Shown here one piece after another: positions 36,525 to 47,633 of a DNA stretch of 64,000 bases. The position numbers were made by a program, and so were the translations under genes. The DNA comes from Ceratopteris richardii. Taxonomy: Eukaryota > Streptophyta > Polypodiopsida > Polypodiales > Pteridaceae. The notes under the pieces are model-generated. The model had not been told where the DNA came from and did no database searches. It worked only from the letters and a program-made list of their open reading frames with translations. The stretch's first letter is position 1. Every line of letters begins with the position of its first letter. The stretch lies in the NCBI GenBank assembly GCA_020310875.1, contig CM035427.1, positions 91,942,468 through 92,006,467 on the forward strand, given 5' to 3'.

Positions 36525-36847
36525 TAAGACAATAGTTATGCAATATAACACAGGAGCAGTAGCAGAGAAGATAACAGATATAAGAGAATCTCAACAATTT
36601 TCTACTAACAGCAAGTACAAAGATGATGGCGTTGTCCACCCGTGCGCTCTCAAAGTAGATCTTAAATGGTGATCTAGACAACTCTAGATAGGGAGATACA
36701 AGGTAGAGGTATGCTAGCTCAATTTGATGTCTCAGGTAGTGCAGAAGTCATGTATATATAGGATCATGGGTGACCTTCCATGGACGGCTATACATGGGCG
36801 GCCACCGCCCGCGTAATTGCCATACACGGCTTAGGCCGGTTGAACTG
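36525..36847 (-). mobile_element. 5' LTR of copia element 4, inner part
   Basis: The LTR ends ...CTTACA beside the primer site, matching the LTR end at 61300. The rest of this LTR lies on the far side of the intact element, at 43657-43935. The insertion duplicated AACTG (36843-36847 and 43652-43656). Confidence 0.85.
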
Positions 36848-38134
36848 TGTGAAGAGATGGATAAGTATGTGTTTGAAGATGAAGAGGTGTTGCAAAATCC
36901 TTGATCTACACCAGCCAAATGAACTCCAGGAGTAGATGGTGGGCCCTTTTAGCTTGCCAATGGATGTATTAGACACCCTATGTACCTTGGAAGATCACTC
37001 TCAAAAAGATAAATCAAAACAGATAAGTTGGAGTTAGCTCAGAGGTGAAAACTTGCTATTCTTGGTTCATACACCTGTCCAGTGTTTTACATAATTCTCT
37101 GAGCACAGCAGCAATTAGCTTAATTCCTCTTGGGGAAGTCTAGGTAGCTTAAAGAGCTAACTTTCAAGAGTAATCTCATCAAAAATAACAAAGCACACAC
37201 TGAGAATGAGTTTTAACAAGTGATGACATCATCCCGATTTTCACGGGCTGCTACAGAAATAGACCAGTGAGCAGAAAAATCACCATAACTCAAAATGTAG
37301 AAATCCAATGATTACGAAAATTTGTATGGTTATACTAGACAGTAAGCTGAATCCAACAAGCTTTAAATCACTGAATTTGGTTAAGTAACCACTGAGAAAC
37401 TTCTAACAAGATGAGTGAAAAAGTCGGGTACCTGACAGAGAGGTGAAGATGAACAGACCCTGTTGACTTCAAATGAACATAACTGAAGATTGCAACATCC
37501 AAATGACATGAAAATTTATGAGCATATAGTAGACTTATAGAGCTAACTTTACCAAGTTAAATCACTGAAAATGATGCACCAAGCTCAGAGAAAACATCTC
37601 TGCAAGCTGACTGAGAAAACTTAGAGTAATGGTAGTGAGTAGTACACTTCACAAGAACATGGAAAGATGAAACCAAATAATCATGAAAATGAAAGTATAT
37701 TTCTTATACAATACAATGACTTATACAATACAATGACTTACTGATACATATGTGTGCCTTGTAATCACACCTTGATATGGCATAAAGCTCAGCTCTTGGA
37801 GGTCTTCACATAGGTCTCTCTAACCACGACTAAAACTGCCATCTATTTATAGTTGAGTTTGGGTGGCTAACTTCCCTCAATCACTCTCCAATCAATCAAT
37901 GATTGATTTGATTCTCTATCTACCACAAATCACGAATTCGTGGCTCCTCTTTCCATTCTTGATCAAGTGGACTCAACCACTTAAGATTCTCTTACTTTTA
38001 CATTAAGTAAACTCTTCAAAAGTTACAAGAGGTAGTTAACAAGTGAACTTTACATAGTCTTCTTTTTAAAGCTTCTTCTAAGACTTTGTGAGACTCAAGC
38101 CAATACTTAGGCTTGTCATAGACTTGCTCCAACA
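36848..38134 (-). mobile_element. 3' LTR of the complete copia element
   Basis: On the minus strand it starts TGTTGGAGCAAG at 38134 and ends CTTCACA at 36848, 1,287 bp. A TATAAATA box is at 37844-37851. It has 17 extra bases near 37715 and 22 extra near 37048 relative to the 5' LTR. Confidence 0.95.
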
Positions 38135-38148
38135 GCTCCCCCTCAAGC
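38135..38148 (-). promoter_or_regulatory. Polypurine tract
   Basis: GCTTGAGGGGGAGC on the minus strand directly precedes the 3' LTR and would prime plus-strand DNA synthesis. Confidence 0.85.
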
Positions 38149-38166
38149 CAAGTATGCTTGAGGTCT

Positions 38167-41100
38167 TCAATCTTCCAAGATTACCTGCAAACCAATCATA
38201 GCCTTGAATTTGCAAAGCTTTGTACAATCCAATGCTTTGGTTAGAATATCTGCACATTGTTGATGAGTAGACACATATGATATTTGAATCTCTTTGCTTA
38301 GAACCTTCTCTCGTACATAGTGATAATGAACTTCAATATGTTTAGTCCTTGCATGAAAAATAGGATTAGCAGCCAAGTGAATAGAACTCATATTGTCACC
38401 AAAAATAGTTGGAGTTCCAAACTCCAATCCAAGATCTTTGAATAATGTCTTCATCCACATAGCTTCTTGTGTAGCTATGGCAAGACCTCTATATTCAGCT
38501 TCAGTAGAAGAGAGAGCAACTGTGGGTTGCTTCTTGGATGACCATGAAATAAGCTTTGAACCTGTAAAGGTAAGATAACCTGAAGTGCTCCTTCTATCTT
38601 CCTTGGAGCCAGCCCAATCTGCATCAGAAAATAGCTTCAAACCTAAATCAGATACATAAGGATAATAAAGTCCTTCATTTATGGTTCCTTTGAGATACTT
38701 GAGAATCCTTTTGGCAGCATCCATATGTGGTTTCCTTGGTGTGTGCATAAATTGGCTTAGCACACTCACACTGTAACATATATCTACTCTTGTCAATGTG
38801 GCATAGTTGAGACTACCCACTAGACTTTGATATGATGTGATGTCCTCTATGAGTTCACCTTCATGTGAGCTCAATTTGTGATTGACCTCCATTGGAGTAC
38901 CTGCAATCTTACAATCTTGCATCTTGAATTTTGCCAACATGTCCTTAATGTACTTCCTTTGAGTGAGAAACAAACCATGATCTTTGTAGACAACTTCCAA
39001 ACCTAGGAAGTAGGTAAGTGAACCCAAATCACTTATCTTGAACTCTTCTCTCATCTGATCTTTGATCTTCTTCATACCATCTGCATCATTTCCTGTCAAT
39101 ATAATATCATCTACATATACACATAGGTAGATGACCTCGGAATTACTCTTTTTAATAAAGAGTGAAGGATCTGCCTTGCTTGGTTGAAAGCCTTTGTCCT
39201 GCAAGAATGAAACAAGCCTGAAATTCCAAGCTCTTGGAGCTTGCTTGAGACCATACAATGCTTTGTTAAGTTTACACACATAATCAGGATAAACTTGATT
39301 CTCAAAACCAGGTGGTTGTGCCATATATACCTCTTCTGTTATCCAACCATTCAAGAATGCATTCTTTACATCTAGTTGAAGTATCTTCCAATTCTTGGAA
39401 GAGGCAATACTAAGCAAAACCCTAATAGTAGGCATCTTTGCCACAGGAGAGAAAGTCTCCTCATAATCAATTCCCTGAGTTTGTGCAAAGCCTTTTGCCA
39501 CAAGCCTTGCCTTATACCTGTTAATTGAACCATCAGAATTCTTCTTGAGTTTATAGACCCATCTTGAGCCTATTACCTTCATGGATGAAGTCTTGGGCAC
39601 CAAATCCCAAGTGTTGTTTTCCTCAAGTGCTTCAATCTCTTCCTTCATTGCATGCTTCCATTCTGTTTTTGCTTTGGCCTCTTCAAATGATGATGGCTCC
39701 TCTTGGTTTATGTCCTGTGCTATGTAGATAGAATGTTTAGTTACTAATGAGGTGTCAAACCCATACCTTTCTGGTTTTTTCTTTTCCCTCATAGATCTTC
39801 TTAGGCCATGATGTGATGATTCTGCTTCGTGTCCAAGTTCCTGCAATTTTGCTTTACCTTTAGACTTCCATGCTTTGATCTTTTCCATGTGAGATTCTTC
39901 ATCATCCTCTGAGGTGTCTTGTTCTTCAATCTTTGATTGTTCTCTACCAAGCTTTGGAATATCTTCTTCAAGATCATATGGTAAATTGATCTTCCTGCAT
40001 GAATCTTCATACCATGAATTGTTCTCATCAAAAACTACATCTCTGCTTACCAAGAATCCTTTGTTGGTAGGGTTGTATAACCTATAGCCCTTTTGATTGT
40101 TGTCATATCCAATAAATACACACCTTTCTGCCTTTGGATCCATCTTGCCTCTAACCTGTGAAGGAACATGAGCAAAAGCAATACATCCAAAAATTTTACA
40201 ATGATCTAAGCTTGGTCTTCTTCCATTCCAAGCCTCATATGGAGTCATCCCATCAAGGGATTTTGAAGGCAACCTGTTAATCAAGTAAGTGGCTGTAGAT
40301 ACAGCCTCAGCCCATAAGTAATTAGGTAAATGCTTTTCATTTAACATAGACCTTGCAGCTTCAACAATTGTCCTATTCCTCCTTTCTGCCACTCCATTTT
40401 GCTCAGGAGTGTACCTTGTAGTTACCTCTCTTTTGATTCCTCTTTCTTGAAGAAAAGAATCAAAATCATGGGAGAAGTATTCTCCCCCTCCATCTGACCT
40501 TAGCCTTTTTAGTGATTTACCTGTTTGATTCTCCACAAGAGCCAAATATCTTTTGAAACATGAAAAAACTTCATCTTTGTGTTTCATAAAGAATAGGATA
40601 GTCCATCTGCTGCAATCATCAATAAAGGAAACATAATACCTTGATCCAGATATTGAAGCTTCCTTGCTAGGTCCCCATACATCTGTATGAACCAACTCCA
40701 AGAGATCTCCATGCATATAACCTTTCTTCATGAATGGTAACCTGTGAGACTTTCCAGATTGACATGCACTGCACTTATAAATCATATGTTGTTTTGACAA
40801 ATTAGGAAGTCCAAGTACACTTTGGTCCCTGCAGATTTGCTTTAATGACATTTCACCAATATGTGCTAACCTTTTGTGCCATACTTCCAATTCTGTGAGT
40901 GTCTGACTAACATAATTAAAGAGAGCAATGTTTCTAGTGTCCTGTAATTCAAATGTGAACAATCTACCTGTCTTTTCACCTTTTGCAATTCTTCTGAATC
41001 CTTGACTTGGATCTTCAACAAATGCTCCTGCTTTTGTGAACCTGACTTGCAACCCTTTCTCTACTATCTGCCCAACACTTATCAAATTCTTTGTAATGGT

Positions 41101-42375
41101 AGGGACATAGAGTACCTTACTGAGTAGGTTGATGTTTCCATCAGGTGCTTTGACATTGCCTATTTTCTCCACAGGATGTTTTGTATCATCTCCTGTTTGT
41201 ACCTCATGCTTATTCCTTGGATCTTCTAAATCTGATAGGAGTGCCACATTTCCTGCCATATGATTTGAACAACCTGAATCTATGTAGAAAACATGCTCAT
41301 CAGATTTACCTTGTGGCATAGCCATGTTCATGATCAATAATGAATCCTCTTTGTTTGAGTCTTCTGTGTAGTTATTGTAGTCTCTCCTTCCTTTGTAGCC
41401 TCCTTGATAGTTTGAATGATTGTAGTTGTTGTAGTTGCCATGGTAGTTGTTGAACCTTCCTCTTGAGTAGCCATAACTTCCTCTATTGTATCCTCTACCT
41501 CTTTGATTCCTGGAATTCCTAAAGCAATTTTCAGTTGTATGATTAGTTAATCCACAAATAGAACATGAGTTGGAGTCTTGGGATCTCCCCCTGCCTTGTC
41601 TACCTCCTCTTCCTCTACCTCTGCCATGTCTTCCTCTACCTGCATAGTTAGCTTGATATGTACCTGCTTCATCATCCACTTTCTTTGCCTTTCCTTTGTT
41701 ATCTTTAGACTTGCTTTTATCCGTGTATAAAGCTGAAGATTGATTACCTTTAGAGCTTTCTCCATTTTTGATAAGCTTTGCCTCTTGAGTAAGTAGTTGT
41801 CCAATGAGTGTGTTGAAATCAGGTACATGCATGTCCATGTACAAATCCATAGCTGTGGTGAATGCTTCCCACTTATCATCTGCCTTCAAGCCATTGATGA
41901 CCTGCCTTACAATTTGCTCTTCATCTATTACCTCTCCAATGCTTCCCAACTGATCCGCTATGTCCTTGAGCTTTGTGACAAAATCAGTCACATTTTGTTT
42001 GGGAGCCTTCTTGAGAGTTGTGAAATCCAGCCATAGTTGATGCTTCCTAGCTTTGGTACTTGAAGAAAAGAAAGCTTCAAGTGCATCCCACACTTCCTCA
42101 GATGTCTTACAACTTCTAATGTGAGGCAACAAAAAATCTGAGATAGAGTTGAGGAGATAAGACCTTGCAAGTGCATCCTTGGAGCACCATGTGCTCAATC
42201 TTTCTTGCTCTTCTTGTGTTGGTTGACTTTTGTTCCTGAAACTTGGCATAACTTCATCTCCAGCCACATAACCATATAAACTTCTACCTTGGAGATAAGC
42301 TTCCATCCTTAATGACCAAGCTGAGTAGTTACCTCTGTCCAATTTGTCAATTGATGAAGGAAATCCATCTGCCAT
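38167..42375 (-). CDS. Copia Gag-Pol polyprotein, full length and uninterrupted
   Basis: About 1,402 codons run from ATG at 42375 (context AACATGGCAG), ten bases past the 3' edge of the primer site, to a stop at 38167. In order they encode Gag (about 1-290) with zinc knuckle CSICGLTNHTTENC near residue 271. The protease has FYIDSGCSNH near 365. The pre-integrase H-H-C-C finger is at about 498-555. Integrase shows its D-D-E triad in HTDVWG, RSDGGGEYF and QNGVAERRN (about residues 564, 627 and 662). Reverse transcriptase (about 915-1150) has YVDDIILTG near 1088. RNase H (about 1245-1390) has FSDADWAG, SSTEAEYRG and HARTKHIEVHYHYVRE. All catalytic residues are present, and length and domain order match complete plant copia elements. 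The product is made in the cytoplasm as Gag particles and its integrase acts in the nucleus. Element 1 at 2.7-4.4 kb and the fragment at 47.6-49.4 kb are related, decayed copies. Confidence 0.95.
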   Translation of the reverse strand: MADGFPSSIDKLDRGNYSAWSLRMEAYLQGRSLYGYVAGDEVMPSFRNKSQPTQEEQERLSTWCSKDALARSYLLNSISDFLLPHIRSCKTSEEVWDALEAFFSSSTKARKHQLWLDFTTLKKAPKQNVTDFVTKLKDIADQLGSIGEVIDEEQIVRQVINGLKADDKWEAFTTAMDLYMDMHVPDFNTLIGQLLTQEAKLIKNGESSKGNQSSALYTDKSKSKDNKGKAKKVDDEAGTYQANYAGRGRHGRGRGRGGRQGRGRSQDSNSCSICGLTNHTTENCFRNSRNQRGRGYNRGSYGYSRGRFNNYHGNYNNYNHSNYQGGYKGRRDYNNYTEDSNKEDSLLIMNMAMPQGKSDEHVFYIDSGCSNHMAGNVALLSDLEDPRNKHEVQTGDDTKHPVEKIGNVKAPDGNINLLSKVLYVPTITKNLISVGQIVEKGLQVRFTKAGAFVEDPSQGFRRIAKGEKTGRLFTFELQDTRNIALFNYVSQTLTELEVWHKRLAHIGEMSLKQICRDQSVLGLPNLSKQHMIYKCSACQSGKSHRLPFMKKGYMHGDLLELVHTDVWGPSKEASISGSRYYVSFIDDCSRWTILFFMKHKDEVFSCFKRYLALVENQTGKSLKRLRSDGGGEYFSHDFDSFLQERGIKREVTTRYTPEQNGVAERRNRTIVEAARSMLNEKHLPNYLWAEAVSTATYLINRLPSKSLDGMTPYEAWNGRRPSLDHCKIFGCIAFAHVPSQVRGKMDPKAERCVFIGYDNNQKGYRLYNPTNKGFLVSRDVVFDENNSWYEDSCRKINLPYDLEEDIPKLGREQSKIEEQDTSEDDEESHMEKIKAWKSKGKAKLQELGHEAESSHHGLRRSMREKKKPERYGFDTSLVTKHSIYIAQDINQEEPSSFEEAKAKTEWKHAMKEEIEALEENNTWDLVPKTSSMKVIGSRWVYKLKKNSDGSINRYKARLVAKGFAQTQGIDYEETFSPVAKMPTIRVLLSIASSKNWKILQLDVKNAFLNGWITEEVYMAQPPGFENQVYPDYVCKLNKALYGLKQAPRAWNFRLVSFLQDKGFQPSKADPSLFIKKSNSEVIYLCVYVDDIILTGNDADGMKKIKDQMREEFKISDLGSLTYFLGLEVVYKDHGLFLTQRKYIKDMLAKFKMQDCKIAGTPMEVNHKLSSHEGELIEDITSYQSLVGSLNYATLTRVDICYSVSVLSQFMHTPRKPHMDAAKRILKYLKGTINEGLYYPYVSDLGLKLFSDADWAGSKEDRRSTSGYLTFTGSKLISWSSKKQPTVALSSTEAEYRGLAIATQEAMWMKTLFKDLGLEFGTPTIFGDNMSSIHLAANPIFHARTKHIEVHYHYVREKVLSKEIQISYVSTHQQCADILTKALDCTKLCKFKAMIGLQVILED

Positions 42376-42384
42376 GTTGTCCAA

Positions 42385-42400
42385 CCTTGCTCTGATACCA
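42385..42400 (-). promoter_or_regulatory. Initiator-Met primer-binding site
   Basis: TGGTATCAGAGCAAGG on the minus strand lies just after the 5' LTR and complements the 3' end of tRNA-iMet, the usual copia primer. Confidence 0.93.
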
Positions 42401-42401
42401 C

Positions 42402-43651
42402 TATGAAGAGATAGATAAGTATGTGTTTGAAGATGAAGAGGTGTTGCAAAATCCTTGATCTACACCAGCCAAATGAACTCCAGGAGTAGATGGTGGGCCC
42501 TTTTAGCTTGCCAATGGATGTATTAGACACCCTATGTACCTTGGAAGATCACTCTAAAAAAGATAGATCAAAATAGATAAGTTGGAGTTAGCTCAGAGGC
42601 ATACACCTGTCCAGTGTTTTACATAATTCTCTGAGCACAGCAGCAATTAGCTTAATTCCTCTTGGGGAAGTCTAGGTAGCTTAAAGAGCTAACTTTCAAG
42701 AGTAATCTCATCAAAAATAACAAAGCACACACTGAGAATGAGTTTTAACAAGTGATGACATCATCCCGATTTTCACGGGCTGCTACAGAAATAGACCAGT
42801 GAGCAGAAAAATCACCATAACTCAAAATGTAGAAATCCAATGATTATGAAAATTTTTATGGTTATACTAGACAGTAATCTGAATCCAACAAGCTTTAAAG
42901 CACTGAATTTGGATAAGTAACCACTGAGAAACACCTCTGACAAGATGAGTGAAAAAGTCGGGTACCTGACAGAGAGGTGAAGATGAACAGACCCTGTTGA
43001 CTTCAAATGAACATAACTGAAGATTGCAACATCCAAATGACATGAAAATTTATGAGCATATAGTAGACTTATAGAGATAACTTTACCAAGTTAAATCACT
43101 GAAAATGATGCACCAAGCTCAGAGAAAACATCTCTGCAAGCTGACTGAGAAAACTGAGAGTAATGGTAGTGAGTAGTACACTTCACAAGAACATGGAAAG
43201 ATGAAACCAAATAATCATGAAAATGAAAGTATATTTCTTGTACAATACAATGACTTACTGATACATATGTGTGCCTTGTAATCACACCTTGATATGGCAT
43301 AAAGCTCAGCTCTTGGAGGTCTTCACATAGGTCTCTCTAACCACGACTAAAACTGCCATCTATTTATAGTTGAGTTTGGGAGGCTAACTTCCCTCAATCA
43401 CTCTCCAATCAATCAATGATTGATTTGATTCTCTACCTACCACAAATCACGAATTCGTGGCTCCTCTTTCCATTCTTGATCAAGTGGACTCAACCACTTA
43501 AGATTCTCTTACTTTTACATTAAGTAAACTCTTCAAAAGTTACAAGAGGTAGTTCACGAGTGAACTTTACATAGTCTTCTTTTTAAAGCTTCTTCTAAGA
43601 CTTTGTGAGACTCAAGCCAATACTTAGGCTTGTCATAGACTTGCTCCAACA
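42402..43651 (-). mobile_element. 5' LTR of the complete copia element
   Basis: It starts TGTTGGAGCAAG at 43651 on the minus strand and ends CTTCATA at 42402, 1,250 bp. It carries the promoter that would drive the element. Confidence 0.95.
43361..43368 (-). promoter_or_regulatory. TATA box of the copia 5' LTR
   Basis: TATAAATA on the minus strand, about 285 bp into the LTR. The transcript would start about 30 bp further on, leaving a leader of roughly 950 bases before the ATG. Confidence 0.65.
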
Positions 43652-43656
43652 AACTG

Positions 43657-43935
43657 ACCTAACAAATATAAATGATTTTTGACTCTGAAAGGGAATATTC
43701 CATGGAATATTCTCTTTACCGTCACACCGGGGGTGCTGCCCCCGGACCCCACAATTAGGGACCCTGGTAACTCTGTTTCCTTACAATACCTTACATGGTC
43801 CAATATGACCTTCATCCAACATGCAAGTTGGGATTCCCATCAATTGGGTAATGCACGCTTGGCTTCTCCTCATAATGGGGGCCTTACAAAATGTGCATAC
43901 AATCATGAGGGGTAGACATTGATCATATACTAACA
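43657..43935 (-). mobile_element. 5' LTR of copia element 4, outer part
   Basis: Read on the minus strand it starts TGTTAGTATATGATCAATG at 43935. It shares AAGGCCCCCATTATGAGGAG with the LTR at 60579, where the corresponding start is TGTTAGATATGCTCAATAA. It was separated from 36525-36847 by the complete element. Immediately beyond 43935 lies another copia LTR, so element 4 itself landed in an older element. Confidence 0.8.
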
Positions 43936-46235
43936 CATTCAATATTGTGTGTTGTGCTCCAAGCTTCTTCTTCTTCCTTGTGCTGTTTGTGTGCTTTCAT
44001 ATACTTCAAGCTCGAAAAATTGGTATTAGAGTATGTCACGACTTCATCTAGGGCCTTGTCAACACCTCTCAGATCACAGTCTCAAAATTGCAATGCATAT
44101 GTAGGGAATTTCTTCTTTTGTGCCAAACATATATACAAGTTTTGTTTTGTGTCTACAAGTGTCTCAAATTGTGCTTCACGTTTAGCAGAGCTTGACATGG
44201 TATTTTTGTTCAAATTTTTGAGATACAATCATTTTTTTGCATCAAGGTATTTTAGTCAGTGGCCATGGTTGAAACCAATGATGTATTTCGTATGTTGGCT
44301 ATTGAGGACAAGTTGAATGGCATTAATTACCCATTATGGGCATATATGATGAGTCATGTATTGGTGGAAAAATGATTGTGGAATATTGTCCAAGGTGTTG
44401 AAAAACAATCTACTAGAACTACAAATATAGCTATTGAAGGTTGTGTAGATGGCATTGAAGATGATAATCTTCAAATTCCTATTTGTGCTATAGTTTCTAC
44501 TGCACCTACTGCAAAGCAAGTTTGATGGGATGGCACAAATGCTCAAGCACATGCATTGATACCTTTTTCTATCAAACATACAAGTATTCCTCATGTTCAC
44601 TCATGCAAAACAACAAAGGATTCTTGGGATCATTTACTACTTTATACCAAGCAAGAATGAGGCTCATGTTGCTTACCTACAAAACTAGTTGGAGAGTGTG
44701 TATATGAATGAAGGATATTCTATGGACACTTTTTTGATAAAGATAAAATATTTGAAAGAGAAGTCAAAATTTTCGAATGAATTCTTGCCAGTTAGCTCAC
44801 TTGTGTAGACCATTCTTAATGTTCTTCTTGATTCATATCAGATTTTTCCTTCTACTGTTTGGTTGATAATGAAAGGCAATCCAAATGCCTTAAGATTGAG
44901 GAGCCAATCTTTGTTTTATTATAGGAAGATCAATCTAGGCACAATAGGGTCATTATGCGTGTCGTAAATCAAGCTTTCTAAGCTAGTTAGAAGGGCAAAA
45001 GTAAATGGAGCTCATCTACTAGTAAGCAAGAATCTGCTAATTTTGCACAGTAAAAAAGGGAAGACAAAGATGAGAAGAAAAAAAAAAACCAAAAATATTT
45101 ATGGAAATACTACAAAGGAAATACTCATGTTATAAAGAGTTGTCCAAAATTGGTTGCAAAAAAGGTAAAGAAGAAAGGGGCTAGAATGGTTATTGTAGAG
45201 GTCTCTACACCTAAAATAAAGTCTGCTAATCTTGTGCAGAATGAAGAATGGGAATTTACTACTGTTTATAGATACAAAAAATCTTCTCATGAACAATATA
45301 TGTGTGTAGTAGACTCAGATGTTTGGTACTTTGATAGTGGGGCAACCAAACATTTACCTCATAGCATAGTTTCTTTAGTTCACTTGAGCATGCCCCTACA
45401 AGGATATTACCACATACGCTAAAAAATCCACTTATCTTGGAATGGGAGTTGGTAAGATCATTTTGAATACTGCTGATGGTAGTTCTTTCACATTGTCAAA
45501 TGCTTTGTTTGTGCCACAGATCAAGAAAAATATGTTGTCAACTTCAACATCAGCCAAGATCGGCTTGGTTGTCAAATTTGTTGATGATAAATGTATAGTT
45601 GTTGATTTGTCAAATGGCAATGTTATTATTGTAGCATTTTATGTCATGGGTGGTATAAGCTCATAGCCTATGCAAAATTTGTGAATGATTTAACATGTGG
45701 AGTTCAAGATTCTCACGCTATCTCAGATGCAAAGCTTTGGCATGCATGCTTTGGTCATCTAAATTTTGCTAGTTTGCTACACTTGCATAAATCTGAAATG
45801 GTGTCCTCTTTCCCCAAACTTGAGACTTGGTAAAAATGTATGTAAAGGTTATATTTTGGGTAAAATGCAGCATTCCTCCTTCCCAAAAGATGGTTTAGTA
45901 TGGGCTACTTAGAAATTGCAGCTAGTACATAATGATGTTTATGATCCTATGCAGACTCCTTCTTTCAGGAACTACCTTAATTCATAACTTTTATTGATGA
46001 TTTTTCTAGACATGCATGGGCGTATCCATTAAAAGAAAATTTTTAAGTGTTTATGTACTTCAAATATTTTTTCGTTTTGGCTAAAAATCTATGAACATAT
46101 AAAATGGCCATCCTCCATTTTGATCAGGGGGAATACATGTCTTCAAATTTTAATGCTTCTCTGGCTAAATTTGGGATAAAACATCAGTGTACAGTGCAGT
46201 ATACACTTGAACTGAAAGAAAATGAGCATATGAAA
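43936..46235 (+). pseudogene. Copia element 5: LTR end, gag, protease, partial integrase
   Basis: The LTR end at 43936-44020 matches the 3' part of the element 2 LTR. A primer site TGGTATTAGAG is at 44021. Gag begins at about 44263 (MVETNDVFRMLAIEDKLNGINYPLWAYMMSHVL) and is broken by many stops. A zinc-knuckle remnant (YYKGNTHVIKSC) is near 45110. The protease WYFDSGATKHL near 45325 keeps D-S-G, unlike element 2. VPQIKKNMLS, the pre-integrase LWHACFGHLNF near 45735 and the integrase start FITFIDDFSRHAWAYPLKE near 45975 follow. The sequence breaks off at about 46235 within integrase. It is the same family as element 2, complementary in the part preserved, and inactive. Confidence 0.85.
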
Positions 46236-47384
46236 AAGAACTCTCCAACGGATATTCTTTCGACGTGATAGCCTTTGATGTAGATCAAATCCACCTCAAG
46301 CATAGTGTAAGCTTGATGTTCCAACATTCAAGAGATCAATATAGTTGCTGGACACCTTCAAAAAAGACTTCAAAGAATCTCTTGATGGGAACAAAGGGGT
46401 AGAGTTATTAAAAGACTTGAGAAAAACCTATGGGACTAGTTAAAGCTCCACCATCATCTCGTGGATCAATTCAAGGACGTGAGTGGGTGATTTCCTTGGT
46501 TGAATCTATAGTTGGGTGAAGATTTGCAGAAAGCTAGGCTTGACACAAGCTACATAATGTAAAATATCATTGAGAAGCTGGGCCCCACTTCCCTCACCCA
46601 ACATATGGACTTAGTATTTTCTAATAATTACCCTATGATTCTCACCTTTAAGCCCTACACTAGATCTAAAAAATTTCATTGGTTCCATGTTGATCCTACA
46701 TCTTTCTCCTTGCCCTTGGTTTGAGGTGAAATGGCTTCTATCCACAACAAGGCCTTCAACAGACACTCTTCTTCAATCAAGTGCTAGATGTATGCTATGA
46801 AATAGATTCAATCTATCTTGCTCATGATTAAGAAGTAGATCCAAAGAATATGTCCCGCTGGAAGAGAAAATCTTTACTGTAGACCTTAGGGTCTTGAAAC
46901 TAAAGTAAAAAAAGGCCACTCCCACCCTCAAATGGTCCACAAAAGATCAAAAGTATGCTTGATGGGCTAGAAAGTTAGACAAACCAACTAAAGTATATGA
47001 AATCTTCAAAAAAGAAAAAAGAGAAGGAAGTGACTCCATATGTGATAGACAACAACGTTTTAGAATGCTCTACAATGTGTGATCATTGTTAATCACTTCA
47101 ATCACCTTGAATCTAGGGATTTCTTTGCTGCTTTTTTCCATTCTTGGGATTGTATGGCTACCATATCTAGGGTCAGAACCAAAATGATTCCTCAAAACAC
47201 TATACATCACCTTGATGATGGAGAGTGTTAATCTCCAAAAGAACAAGTTATCCTTGATGTTAGAGCACCTCTATATCAAGAACAACTCAAAACCTTAACC
47301 AATTTGGAAGACCAATGCTAAATCATCAAGATTTTATCTAACTGCGAAGAAAGTCATTGACACAAAAAAGTCTGCTGCACTTAA
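46236..47384. other. No recognised gene
   Basis: No frame with family motifs is found on either strand. It lies between the broken end of copia element 5 and an LTR, and may be an unrecognised retrotransposon segment. Confidence 0.45.
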
Positions 47385-47625
47385 CTCATTCATAATCTCT
47401 CATACATGCCCCAACTTTTTACTTGTATATATAGGCATATATGTCCTAACTCTTAACCATAACAAATATTATAAGTGAGTTAATTACAAGTGTAGTGTAC
47501 ATGTATATCACGACTTCATTCTTTGATCATGCACTAACTTTGTGCTTCACATATTGGTCTTTCCTTCATCCTTTGACTTCAAAACTTTGTCTAAAACATC
47601 AATTGATGGTTGTCACGCACCAACA
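47385..47625 (-). mobile_element. 3' LTR (start) of copia element 6
   Basis: On the minus strand the purine tract GAGGGGGAGC (47626-47635) is followed by TGTTGGTGCGTGACAACC. It aligns with the LTR at 1945 for about 240 bases and then stops matching near 47385, where it is probably broken. Confidence 0.75.
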
Positions 47626-47633
47626 GCTCCCCC

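Larger units (their letters stand above)
36848..43651 (-). mobile_element. Complete Ty1/copia retrotransposon with target-site duplication
   Basis: This is an element of about 6.8 kb with LTRs at 36848-38134 (3') and 42402-43651 (5'). It has a primer site, one unbroken polyprotein frame, a polypurine tract and a perfect 5-bp target duplication AACTG. It inserted into the LTR of copia element 4. By hand count the two LTRs differ at roughly 18 positions over about 1.24 kb, plus indels of 22 and 17 bp; the latter is a small tandem duplication in the 3' LTR. It is therefore fairly young, and nothing in its sequence rules out activity. The terminal CA of the 5' LTR has become TA. Confidence 0.95.
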
